Shown here piece after piece: positions 1 through 7,384 of a DNA stretch of 64,000 bases; position 1 is the first letter of the stretch; each line of letters begins with the position of its first letter. The stretch comes from DASSUW01 sp963835525 (GTDB lineage Bacteria > Actinomycetota > Thermoleophilia > Solirubrobacterales > Solirubrobacteraceae), in contig CAWIFM010000003.1 in assembly GCA_963835525.1 (NCBI GenBank), positions 1,054,001 through 1,118,000 on the forward strand. Direction: 5' to 3'. The notes under the pieces are model-generated. The model had not been told where the DNA came from, did no database searches, and saw nothing but the letters and a program-made list of their open reading frames with translations. A program made the position numbers and the translations under genes.

Positions 1-80
1 CCGTGGACGAGGAGCCCGCGGTCGAGGTCGTGCGCGCACCGTCCGCGCGAGCCGCGGCCGGTGCTGGTCCCGGCGGCGGC

Positions 81-785
81 ATGACCCGCCGGCCACCGGC
101 GGCGCTGCTCGCCGTCGCCTTCGTGGCCGCGCTCGGCTTCGCGCTCACGACGACGGGCGTCATCCCGGTCCCCGACCTCGACGAGGCGCTCACGGACCTC
201 TCGGACACGCTCGGCACGTGGACCTACGGGCTGGTCGCCGCGCTCGCCTTCCTGGAGACCGGCGCCTTCGTCGGGCTGGTCGCTCCGGGCGAGACCGCGG
301 TGGTGCTCGGCGGCGTGGTCGCCGCCCAGGGCGACGTCTCCCTGCCGCTGATGCTGCTGCTGGTCTGGCTGGCCGCCGCGGCCGGCGACCTGGCGAGCTT
401 CGTGCTCGGCCGCAGGCTCGGCCGCCGCTTCCTGGTCTCGCACGGGCCGCGGATCGGCGTCACCGCGCCGCGGCTGGCGCGCGTCGACGGCTTCTTCGAG
501 CGCCACGGCGCGAAGGCGATCCTCGTCGGCCGCTTCGTCGGCATCGTGCGGGCCGTGGCGCCGTTCCTGGCCGGCGCGTCGGGCATGCGCCTGCGCACGT
601 TCCTGCCGTGGAGCCTGCTCGGCACCGCCGCGTGGGCGGCGACCTTCACGCTGGTCGGCTACGTCTTCCACGCCTCCTTCAGCGCCGCGGCCGACTATGT
701 GGCGCACGGCGCCTTCGGCCTCGCGGTGCTCGCCGCGCTCGCGCTCGCATGGCGGGCGCATCGTTTGCAACGATCCCTGGCGTGA
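81..785 (+). CDS. DedA family membrane protein (VTT/SNARE-associated domain)
   Basis: Integral membrane protein of the DedA/VTT family, 234 residues from the ATG at 81. Family members act in the cytoplasmic membrane in envelope homeostasis and lipid (undecaprenyl-phosphate or phospholipid) translocation. Visible are an N-terminal hydrophobic helix, the motif ETGAFVGLVAPGE, the core around GDLASFVLGRRLGRRF, the signature FFERHGAKAILVGRFVGIVRA and two C-terminal helices. The frame stays open upstream to a GTG at 3, which would add a low-complexity 26-residue N-terminus, so the start is uncertain and upstream sequence is missing. The last four bases overlap the GTG of the next gene, suggesting translational coupling. 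Confidence 0.85.
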   Translation: MTRRPPAALLAVAFVAALGFALTTTGVIPVPDLDEALTDLSDTLGTWTYGLVAALAFLETGAFVGLVAPGETAVVLGGVVAAQGDVSLPLMLLLVWLAAAAGDLASFVLGRRLGRRFLVSHGPRIGVTAPRLARVDGFFERHGAKAILVGRFVGIVRAVAPFLAGASGMRLRTFLPWSLLGTAAWAATFTLVGYVFHASFSAAADYVAHGAFGLAVLAALALAWRAHRLQRSLA

Positions 786-2116
786 CGACGCCCGCCGACC
801 TCGCCCGCGACTCCGACGAGCGGGGCGAGGAGATCGTCGGCGTGCTGGCCGATGCCTTCGGCGACCTCATCGAGGCCGACGAGCGGGCCTTCCGCCACAA
901 GTTCCGCAAGATGGCGGCGTCGCCGTTCGCCTTTTACCGCGGCAGCGCGCCGCTCTTCTACGCCGACGTGGCGCGGCTGGAGGACCCGTGGGCGGACGAG
1001 CGCACGAGCCGGGTCTGGATCCAGGGCGACCTGCATGCCGAGAACTTCGGCACCTACATGGATTCGGCCGGGATCCTCGTATTCGACGTCAACGACTTCG
1101 ACGAGGCCTACCTCGGGCACTTCACCTGGGACCTGCGGCGGATGGCCGCTTCGCTGGCCCTGCTCGGCTTCGCCAAGGCGCTGTCCGACGAGGCGATCGA
1201 GCGGATGATCGAGACCTACGGCCGCGCGTACCTGGAGCAGGTCCGGGCGTTCGCAACCGGCGAGCGCGACAGCGAGTACCGGCTCACTCTGGAGAACACC
1301 GACGGCATCCTGCACTCGGTCCTGCTCAGCGCGCGGCTTGAGACGCGCCTGGGGCTGCTCGACGCGGCCACGTCCGTCGAGGGCGCCGAGCGCCACTTCT
1401 CCGCGGGCGCCGGCGTGCGGCGCCTGGACGACGACGAGCGGTCGGAGGTCGAGCAGGCGTACGAGGCCTACCTGGAGACGATCCCCGACGTCAAGCGCCA
1501 GCACAGCGTGTCCTACGCGGTCAAGGACGTCATCGGGCGCGCCGGGTTCGGCATCGGCTCGGCCGGCCTGCCCGCCTACAGCCTCCTTGTGGAGGGCCGC
1601 ACGCAGGCGCTGGAGAACGACGTCGTGCTCTCGATGAAGCAGGGCAACGTGGCGGCGTCGTCGCGCGTGGTCGACCACGCGGCGGCCGCGGACTACTTCG
1701 AGCATCCCGGGCACCGGACGGCGGTCTCGCAGCGCGCGCTGCAGGCGCACGCCGACCCGTGGCTCGGCTGGTGCGAGCTGCGCGGGGTCGGCCAGGTGGT
1801 CAAGGAGGTATCGCCCTACGAGGCCGACATCGACTGGGGCCAGGTGTCCGACCTCGACGAGATCCTGGAACTGCTCCAGTACCTCGGGCAGGCGACAGCC
1901 AAGGTGCACTGCGTGTCCGACGCGGGGTCCGAGCAGGAGCTCGTGGACTTCCAGACCGAGGAGGCGATCATGGCGGTGGCCGAAGGCAGCGAGGACGAGT
2001 TCGCCTCTGACCTCGTGAAGTTCGGGCGCGCCTACGGCGACCTCGCGCGTGACGATCACCGATTGTTCGTCGACGCGTTCCGCAACGGCCGGATCCCCGG
2101 GGTGCCGGCGGACTGA
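782..2116 (+). CDS. DUF2252 family protein
   Basis: A 444-residue soluble protein of the DUF2252 family, whose biochemical function is unknown. The fold is probably kinase-like (aminoglycoside phosphotransferase-like): it shows the characteristic QGDLHAENFG, followed by DVNDFDEAYLGHFTWDLRRMA, which resemble catalytic HGDLHxxN and metal-binding DFD motifs. The GTG at 782 is preferred because it overlaps the stop of the DedA gene (GTGA). An in-frame ATG at 749 would lengthen it by 11 residues. No signal peptide or membrane segment is seen. The kinase analogy is inference; family membership is firm. Confidence 0.85.
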   Translation: MTTPADLARDSDERGEEIVGVLADAFGDLIEADERAFRHKFRKMAASPFAFYRGSAPLFYADVARLEDPWADERTSRVWIQGDLHAENFGTYMDSAGILVFDVNDFDEAYLGHFTWDLRRMAASLALLGFAKALSDEAIERMIETYGRAYLEQVRAFATGERDSEYRLTLENTDGILHSVLLSARLETRLGLLDAATSVEGAERHFSAGAGVRRLDDDERSEVEQAYEAYLETIPDVKRQHSVSYAVKDVIGRAGFGIGSAGLPAYSLLVEGRTQALENDVVLSMKQGNVAASSRVVDHAAAADYFEHPGHRTAVSQRALQAHADPWLGWCELRGVGQVVKEVSPYEADIDWGQVSDLDEILELLQYLGQATAKVHCVSDAGSEQELVDFQTEEAIMAVAEGSEDEFASDLVKFGRAYGDLARDDHRLFVDAFRNGRIPGVPAD

Positions 2117-2118
2117 CG

Positions 2119-2400
2119 ATGGGCCGGGTCAGATGGATCGCACCGCTGCTGCTGGCAGCGGCGGGCGCGGCGGTGGTCGTCGCGCTGTTGGAAGCCGCCG
2201 GCGGCGACTTCGGGTCGTGGCCGACGTGGCAGGCGATCGCCGTGCCCGCCGCCGCGTTCGTCGTGCCGGCGCTGCTGAGCGCGGCGGTCACCTGGCGCTG
2301 GGGCGCGGTCCAGGCGGTCCTGTGGGCGCTCGCCTGCGCTGCTCTCCAGTTCGCGCTGGTGTTCGGGGTGGGTTTCCTGGCGCTCGGCTACGGGCCGTAG
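2119..2400 (+). CDS. Small three-helix membrane protein, unknown function
   Basis: A 93-residue protein, mostly hydrophobic, with three predicted membrane segments at about residues 6-27, 38-58 and 65-90. I recognise no family. It starts two bases after the DUF2252 stop and so is probably the last gene of a dedA-DUF2252 transcript. Codon use matches its neighbours and the two hydrophilic turns are short, as in many small actinobacterial membrane proteins. The coding call is supported by tight spacing and by the helix pattern; the role cannot be inferred. Confidence 0.65.
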   Translation: MGRVRWIAPLLLAAAGAAVVVALLEAAGGDFGSWPTWQAIAVPAAAFVVPALLSAAVTWRWGAVQAVLWALACAALQFALVFGVGFLALGYGP

Positions 2401-2416
2401 CTGACCGAACGGTCAG
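2401..2416. promoter_or_regulatory. TetR-type palindromic operator candidate
   Basis: CTGACCGAACGGTCAG is a perfect inverted repeat of two 7-bp arms around AA. It begins immediately after the stop of the small membrane protein and lies about 57 bases before the ATG at 2473. The shape fits operators of TetR-family repressors, but no tetR gene is adjacent, so the binder is unknown. It could also act as a short hairpin. Confidence 0.4.
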
Positions 2417-2432
2417 TCACACGTATCAAGCC

Positions 2433-2462
2433 TTGTACCGATTGTGTCGAACATGGGTACAA
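2433..2462. promoter_or_regulatory. Spaced inverted repeat upstream of 2473 gene
   Basis: TTGTACC at 2433-2439 and GGTACAA at 2456-2462 form a 7-bp inverted repeat with a 16-base spacer, ending 10 bases before the start codon of the next gene. It sits where a promoter or operator would be expected. A regulator-binding role is inference. Confidence 0.3.
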
Positions 2463-2472
2463 CGGCGAGAGC

Positions 2473-2973
2473 ATGAATTTCCACGAGCATCACTTCCGGA
2501 ATCTCGGGCGTGCCCGCGATCACCTGACCGAGACCATGGTCAGCCTCCAGTCGGCGGTCGAACGCATGACGGGCGACGACTGGATCGACGCGCACTCGCT
2601 GCTGCGGGAGATGACGGACGACATCGGCCCGCGGCTCGCCCGGTTGCGCACCGCCGCCTCGGAGCGGTTCGACGAGCACACCCGTCTCAGCGACTTCGAG
2701 GAAATGCGCACGGGGCGGCTGCCGTTCCCCGACGAGCGCCATCCGGTCGCCACGGAGGAGCTGCCGATCCCGCCGCGGGCGGTCAACGGGAAGCCGCGCG
2801 AGCTCAAGGCTCCCAACGCCAAGCGGGGCGCCGAGCTGGTCGCCAAGCACGGCAGCGTCGACGCGGCGATGATGGCCTACGAGCCCGACAGCCCGGAGTT
2901 CGACGACATCCAGGCATACCGCTATGTCAGCACCGGCAAGCGGCCCCAGAACTGGATCCCGCCGATCGTCTGA
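2473..2973 (+). CDS. Hypothetical soluble protein, 166 residues
   Basis: I do not recognise a family. The N-terminal half (residues 1-75) is predicted helical and charged (MNFHEHHFRNLGRARDHL, then DDWIDAHSLLREMTDDIGPRL). The C-terminal half is rich in Pro and charged residues and ends in RPQNWIPPIV. There is no signal peptide, membrane helix or cysteine. The gene stands alone behind two inverted repeats (2401-2416, 2433-2462), with a purine-rich GGCGAGAG a few bases before the ATG. It is convergent with the FmdB-like gene, the stops being a few bases apart. Confidence 0.6.
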   Translation: MNFHEHHFRNLGRARDHLTETMVSLQSAVERMTGDDWIDAHSLLREMTDDIGPRLARLRTAASERFDEHTRLSDFEEMRTGRLPFPDERHPVATEELPIPPRAVNGKPRELKAPNAKRGAELVAKHGSVDAAMMAYEPDSPEFDDIQAYRYVSTGKRPQNWIPPIV

Positions 2974-2976
2974 GCC

Positions 2977-3270
2977 TTAGGGCCTGGGCAGCTTCCTCAG
3001 TGTCGGGGTGAGCGGCGCCATCGGCGTGCGGTCGTGCTTCGGCCGACTCGGGATCGATGTCACGACGTCCGGCTCGGTCTTGGTCTTCTCCTGGTGCTCG
3101 AGCGCCGCGACCAGCTCCCGCGGCGCGAACGAGCCGACCATGGGGGTGGAGTACACCCGGCCGGCCTCGTCCGCGCATTCCGGGCAGGCGATTGACGCCG
3201 GTGCCGTGCCTATGGGCAATGTGACCTCGAAGGAGCCGTCACGCTCGCACCGGTACTCGTAGATCGCCAC
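2977..3270 (-). CDS. FmdB-family zinc ribbon protein
   Basis: A 97-residue protein starting MAIYEYRCERDGSFEV, the typical FmdB/putative regulatory zinc-ribbon opening, with one C-x2-C pair (ACPEC) near residue 30. The first pair is incomplete (C8 only), so metal binding may differ from the canonical ribbon. The C-terminal half is a charged, Pro-rich tail. FmdB proteins are often encoded beside formamidases and were named as regulators of fmdA, but their biochemical role is unproven. Here the gene lies 13 bases behind the formamidase stop on the same strand, so the two are probably co-transcribed. Start is GTG at 3270 behind GGGAGGAA. Confidence 0.8.
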   Translation of the reverse strand: MAIYEYRCERDGSFEVTLPIGTAPASIACPECADEAGRVYSTPMVGSFAPRELVAALEHQEKTKTEPDVVTSIPSRPKHDRTPMAPLTPTLRKLPRP

Positions 3271-3283
3271 CGTCGTTCCTCCC

Positions 3284-4537
3284 TTAGTTCGCCGTCCGCG
3301 GCACGGCCATGCCCTGGCTCACCTGATGCGGCTTCCCGCTCCCGGGCGCGACGTCGAAGTCGAAGATGCGCCTCGGGATGTACACGGTCGCGCACGAGTT
3401 CGGGATGTCCACCACGCCGGAGAACCGGCCCTCGATCGGCGCCGAGCCCAGGATCATGTACGCCTGGATGTCGGAGTAGCCGAACTTCATGAGGTAGTCG
3501 ATCGCGTGGTGGCACGCGCGCTCGTACGACAGCTGCGAGTTCAGGTAGTGCTGCTTGCCGTTGAGGTCCACGGACACGCCGGAGAAGGCGATCCACTCCG
3601 AGTACTGCGGGTCGCGCAGGCCCGGCATGAAGATGGCGTTCTCGTAGAGCCCGTAGGTCTCCATGCCGCCCTTGATGACGTCGACGTGCAGGTCCATGAA
3701 CCCGCCCATCTCGATCGCGCCGCAGAACGTGATCTCACCGTCGCCCTGCGAGAAGTGCAGGTCACCGAAGGACAGGTTCGCCCCATCGACGAAGACCGGG
3801 TAGAAGACCCGGGTCCCGGCGGTGAAGTTCTTGATGTCCTGGTTGCCGCCGTTCTCACGCGGCGGTGCGGTGCGTGCGGCCTCGCCGGCGACGCGGTTGA
3901 ACTCGTCGCCCTCGAGCGTGCCCAGGATCGCGCTGTCCGGCAGCGGCGGCAGCGCCAGCGGCGGCACGCGGTCCGGGTCGGTCGCGATCAGGTCGGTCTC
4001 GCGCTTGGTCCACTTCGCCAGCAGCTCGGCCGACGGCGCCGTGCCCATGAGGCCCGGGTGGTGGATGCCCACGTACGAGCACTCGGGGATGTGGCGCGAG
4101 GTGGCGACGTCGCCCGTGAAGTCCCAGATCACCTTGTAGGCGTCCGGGAACCGCTCGGTCAGGAAGCCGCCGCCGTTGGTCTTGGCGAACACGCCGGTGT
4201 AGCCCCAGCCCATGCCGGAGAGCGGGCCGTCGTCCTCCTGGTCGCACGCGTCGATCTCGAGGATGTCGACGACCAGCAGGTCGCCCGGCTCGGCGCCCTC
4301 GACCCGGAACGGGCCGCTGAGCACGTGCACACCGGGAAGCGGCGCGTGGCGGACGTCGTCGGCAGAGTCGTCGTTCTTGATCGCGCCGTCGAACCACTCA
4401 CGGCAGTCGGCGCGGAAGACGTCGCCCGGCTTGACGCTGACGTTCGCCGGGATGTCCGGATGCCAGCGGTTGTGCCCGACGTGCTTCTGGTCGGTGAACT
4501 TCTTCGTGTTGTCCAGCGGGAACAGATTTGTCGGCAT
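3284..4537 (-). CDS. fmdA: Formamidase (acetamidase/formamidase family)
   Basis: A cytoplasmic enzyme of 417 residues that hydrolyses formamide to formate and ammonia (EC 3.5.1.49 by similarity). The length and motifs match FmdA from Methylophilus-type formamidases: HNRWHPDIP near the N-terminus, GDVFRADCREWFDGAIKND, the central GIHHPGLMGTAPS, and FGDLHFSQGDGEITFCGAIEM, which carries conserved His/Asp/Glu of the metal or active site. It is preceded by GGGAGG and followed by the FmdB-like gene. The amide channel gene ends 27 bases upstream, so channel, formamidase and FmdB form one operon for short-amide nitrogen acquisition. A second, divergent family member lies at 12619-13935. Confidence 0.9.
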   Translation of the reverse strand: MPTNLFPLDNTKKFTDQKHVGHNRWHPDIPANVSVKPGDVFRADCREWFDGAIKNDDSADDVRHAPLPGVHVLSGPFRVEGAEPGDLLVVDILEIDACDQEDDGPLSGMGWGYTGVFAKTNGGGFLTERFPDAYKVIWDFTGDVATSRHIPECSYVGIHHPGLMGTAPSAELLAKWTKRETDLIATDPDRVPPLALPPLPDSAILGTLEGDEFNRVAGEAARTAPPRENGGNQDIKNFTAGTRVFYPVFVDGANLSFGDLHFSQGDGEITFCGAIEMGGFMDLHVDVIKGGMETYGLYENAIFMPGLRDPQYSEWIAFSGVSVDLNGKQHYLNSQLSYERACHHAIDYLMKFGYSDIQAYMILGSAPIEGRFSGVVDIPNSCATVYIPRRIFDFDVAPGSGKPHQVSQGMAVPRTAN

Positions 4538-4564
4538 GCGACAGGTCCTCCCTTCAGTCGGTGA

Positions 4565-5701
4565 CTAGGCAGGCACGGCGACCCGCGGTGCCTCCCCCGA
4601 ACGCGCGGCGCGCGAGCGGGCGAGGTGCTCCTCGGGCGTGGTGATGTCGGCGGCCTCGATCGGCTCGAGCTTGGTCGACATCCCCTTCAGCAGGACGAAC
4701 GTGAGCGTCCCGAAGACGAACGGCAGCGTCAGCGCGGGCAGGCCCCACGGGATGAACAGCGTCGCGATCGCCCCGAACAGGAGCGCCGTGAGCACGGCAC
4801 AGGCGACAGCGAGCAGGCCCGACCTCCAGCTCAGGACGAAGAACACGCCGCCGACGGCCAGCGCCGCGTCGAACGAGTTGAAGCCCCAGAGGCCGTTGTA
4901 GATCGCGACCCCGTTCGCGCCGACCGCCAGCCCGGTGGCCATGCCGACCGCGGAGCCGACGAGCGCGAAGGCCGCCGCGATGCGCGAGCACACGGCGAGG
5001 CCGACGATGATGATGATCCCGGACCAGACGCTGTTGGCGAAGAACAGCTGGCTGATGCCGCGGAAGACGGCGTTGATGACGCCCTCGATGTTGTTGGCCG
5101 AAGCGGTGTCGGCGGCGGACCGCAGCGTGTTGCTGACGGACCCGGCGGTGACCTGCGCGTCGGCCGGGGCGACGAGTCCGCCGAGCCGGCCGTTGGCGAA
5201 GTTGATCGCGCCGATGAGGAACATCAGCGTGATGAAGTTGAACGCCAGCGTGAACGGCGGCACCTTGAAGGCGCCGAGGAACACGTTGGCCAGCGCGGCG
5301 TGGAGGACCGTGGAGAAGAACGCGCCGACCACGATCCAGACCATCACCAGCACGTCCCAGTCGGGCTGCATGAACAGCGACATGCCGGCGCCGACGAGCA
5401 CTCCGTTGAAGCCGAACAGCCCGGCCCGGATCAGCCCGCGGTCCATGCCGATGATCAGCGCAGCGCCCGTCGATACGACGAGCCCGAGCGCGCCGGCGAA
5501 GCCCAGCCACGCTTGGCCGACGAACATCGCGATCAGGATCGCGAGGCCCGTCACGGGGTTGTTCATGAAGCAGACCTGGCCGACCCCGCGCAGGCAGGAG
5601 TCGACGAAGTCGAGAAGCGGATTGTCCGCCGCTCGCTCGGACCAGCCCGGCATCGTCCCGTTGATGGACAGGCCTGATGACGAGGCGCCCGATGCGCTCA
5701 T
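4565..5701 (-). CDS. Urea transporter family channel (probable urea/short-amide uptake)
   Basis: A 378-residue membrane protein of the UT (urea transporter, SLC14-like) family with about ten hydrophobic segments. The repeated signature is visible twice: FMNNPVTGLAILIAMFVG early and FFANSVWSGIIIIVGLAV in the second half, each followed by a loop containing GFNG or GFNS (FGFNGVLVGAG; LWGFNSFDAALA). This internal duplication is typical of the channel fold. Because the next gene is a formamidase rather than urease, the physiological substrate may be formamide or acetamide as well as urea; that is inference from context. It is the first gene of the amide operon and is divergent from the regulator at 5971. 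Confidence 0.88.
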   Translation of the reverse strand: MSASGASSSGLSINGTMPGWSERAADNPLLDFVDSCLRGVGQVCFMNNPVTGLAILIAMFVGQAWLGFAGALGLVVSTGAALIIGMDRGLIRAGLFGFNGVLVGAGMSLFMQPDWDVLVMVWIVVGAFFSTVLHAALANVFLGAFKVPPFTLAFNFITLMFLIGAINFANGRLGGLVAPADAQVTAGSVSNTLRSAADTASANNIEGVINAVFRGISQLFFANSVWSGIIIIVGLAVCSRIAAAFALVGSAVGMATGLAVGANGVAIYNGLWGFNSFDAALAVGGVFFVLSWRSGLLAVACAVLTALLFGAIATLFIPWGLPALTLPFVFGTLTFVLLKGMSTKLEPIEAADITTPEEHLARSRAARSGEAPRVAVPA

Positions 5702-5772
5702 CGGAGTGCCCTCCCTTCGATGGTATGGCCGCGCCGCCCAGCCTCCGACCCATGGCGCGTGGTGGCGATCTC

Positions 5773-5802
5773 ATTCAAGTCGAACCGGGAATGACCGGTC
5801 AA
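5773..5802 (-). promoter_or_regulatory. Candidate promoter of the amide operon
   Basis: On the minus strand TTGACC (5797-5802) is followed after 18 bases by TTGAAT (5773-5778), a plausible -35/-10 pair about 70 bases upstream of the channel start codon. The -10 match is weak, so this is tentative. Confidence 0.3.
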
Positions 5803-5871
5803 GGATCGACAAGCAGTGCTGTCGAGCCGTGCCTGCGGCGCCAGACCCGGGTTTTCCAGGATGCTGAACAT

Positions 5872-5882
5872 CCGGAATCCGG
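5872..5882. promoter_or_regulatory. Palindrome in the amide divergent intergenic region
   Basis: CCGGAATCCGG is a perfect odd palindrome in the 269-bp gap between the channel gene and its divergent regulator. A related half, TTCCGGA, recurs at about 5927. It is the best operator candidate for the regulator at 5971, but short palindromes are common in GC-rich DNA. Confidence 0.3.
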
Positions 5883-5970
5883 GACTTCGTCACGGTCCGC
5901 GGCTCTTGAAGATCTCGGTCTTCGATTTCCGGAGGCAGCGCGGTCCGTGAGACGATGCGCGACGACAGCA

Positions 5971-7098
5971 ATGCTTCTCGACGCGCCATCCGAACCAAGG
6001 GTGAGCACCGGCCTCGAGGCGCTCGACGAGGTCCTCGGCGGGCTCTATTGGGGCGACAACGTCGTCTGGCAGCTCGACCGGGCGCCGGTCGAGCCCTTCT
6101 ACCAGGCGATCGCGTCCCTCGGCGAGGTCTTCGACACCAAGACCGTCGTCTCGGTCGGCGCCGCCGTCAACACCTACGGCGTTCCCGGTCTGGGGATCGT
6201 CGACGCCGGCGGACCCGCCGAGCTGCTGCGCGAGATCCACCGCCTGTGCCATCCGCGGCGCCACCGGCTGCTGCTGTTCGAGTCGCTCGACAGCATGGTG
6301 CGCGCCTGGGGAGCGGCGGCGACGCGCGAGTTCTTCGCGCGCTGCTGCCCGATGTTGCTCGAGGTCGGAGCGATCGCCTACTGGACGATGAGCGCGCGTG
6401 ACACGCCGCCGGCCGTGCAGGAGACCGTCCAGGCGGTGACGCAGTGCGTGCTGCGCGTCGACGAGCGCAGCATCCGCGTGCTCAAGGCGGAGGGCCGCGA
6501 CGACGCCGTCCGCGGCTCGGTGCTGCACTGGCACGAGGAGGCAGGTCGGCCCGTGCTCTCGCCGCCCGAGCTCGTCGACCGCGTCGCCGCCTCATTGCGG
6601 GCCGTGCGGCGCGCGCGCAAGCTCAGCCAGCACGACCTGGGCGACCTGGCCGGCGTGACCGCGAGCGCGATCTCGCAGGTGGAGCGGGCCGAGCGCGGGC
6701 TGTCGCTGGCGACGCTGGTGCGGCTGAGCGCGGCCCTGGGCGTGACGATCGACGACCTCGTGCGCGGCGAGGACCGCGGCTCCTACCGGATCGGCCGCCG
6801 GACCGACGACCCGGAGCGCGGCCTCGACCACACGCTCACGCTGCTGGGCGGCACCGATTCGGACCTGCGGATCGACCTCGTGCACCTCGACGCTCGCGAG
6901 TCCCGGTCGCTGGAAGGGCGTGCGGGGACCGGGATCGTCGCCGTGGCGAGCGGGCTCGTGCAGGTCAGGGTCGCGGGGCAGACGCCCGCGATCCGGCACG
7001 GCGAGGTGCTCGTCGCGGGCAGCGAGCGGATCGAAGGTGTGCGCAATCTCGGGCAGTCCGAGGCGGTCCTGTTCTGGGTCGTCGTATCCGGCCGCTGA
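5971..7098 (+). CDS. Transcriptional regulator: degenerate KaiC/RecA-like domain + XRE HTH + cupin
   Basis: A 375-residue three-part protein. Residues about 10-195 resemble a KaiC/RadA-type RecA fold: STGLEALDEVLGG matches the KaiC opening and HRLLLFESLDSMV resembles a Walker B strand, but the P-loop GxxxxGKT is absent (LDRAPVEPF occupies its place). Residues about 210-262 are an XRE helix-turn-helix (LSQHDLGDLAGVTASAISQVERAERGLS, split here as KLSQHDLGDLAG and SAISQVERAERG). Residues about 290-373 are a cupin-like sensor. It is divergent from the amide channel/formamidase operon and probably controls it, perhaps sensing an amide or nitrogen signal through the cupin. The start could also be GTG at 5947 or 6001. 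The fusion is unusual. Confidence 0.8.
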   Translation: MLLDAPSEPRVSTGLEALDEVLGGLYWGDNVVWQLDRAPVEPFYQAIASLGEVFDTKTVVSVGAAVNTYGVPGLGIVDAGGPAELLREIHRLCHPRRHRLLLFESLDSMVRAWGAAATREFFARCCPMLLEVGAIAYWTMSARDTPPAVQETVQAVTQCVLRVDERSIRVLKAEGRDDAVRGSVLHWHEEAGRPVLSPPELVDRVAASLRAVRRARKLSQHDLGDLAGVTASAISQVERAERGLSLATLVRLSAALGVTIDDLVRGEDRGSYRIGRRTDDPERGLDHTLTLLGGTDSDLRIDLVHLDARESRSLEGRAGTGIVAVASGLVQVRVAGQTPAIRHGEVLVAGSERIEGVRNLGQSEAVLFWVVVSGR

Positions 7099-7160
7099 GT
7101 TGCCACTGTTGACACCACGTACATTTGTCGGAGACAATTGGTCTGCCCATCGGTCCATCA

Positions 7161-7364
7161 GCGTGAGCGGAGCTCACGCGGGCCGGGCAATTGCCGGCCC
7201 TCTCCGCGTGGAAACGCCTCCGAGCCGGCCCCCCAATCCCCCCGGATATTGCCGGCGTGACGCCGCTGCACCTCCTCGCAGCGTCGGTACGCCGGCAGTC
7301 CGAGTCCCTTGGACTGCCGGCGCACCTGGATCGACTCGTGCGCCGCTCCCCAACGGCGCACGAG
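7161..7364. terminator. Cluster of strong hairpins between convergent genes
   Basis: The 286-bp gap between the convergent regulator (stop 7098) and M23 gene (stop 7385) holds no gene but has several hairpins. GCGTGAGC/GCTCACGC lies at 7161-7179. A GGCCGG...CCGGCC repeat follows at about 7180-7200. GCCGGCAGTCC/GGACTGCCGGC (11-bp perfect stem, 9-base loop) lies at 7291-7321. CTCGTGCGCCG/CGGCGCACGAG (11-bp perfect stem, 8-base loop) lies at 7335-7364. None has a clear U-tract, as is usual in actinobacterial terminators. They probably terminate both transcripts. Confidence 0.6.
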
Positions 7365-7384
7365 CACGGTCCGACCCCCCGAAC

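Noticed and set aside
224..2059. Long minus-strand reading frames opposite the DedA and DUF2252 genes
   Set aside because: They are GC-driven shadows of clearly conserved plus-strand genes, with Arg/Ala-rich composition and no motifs.
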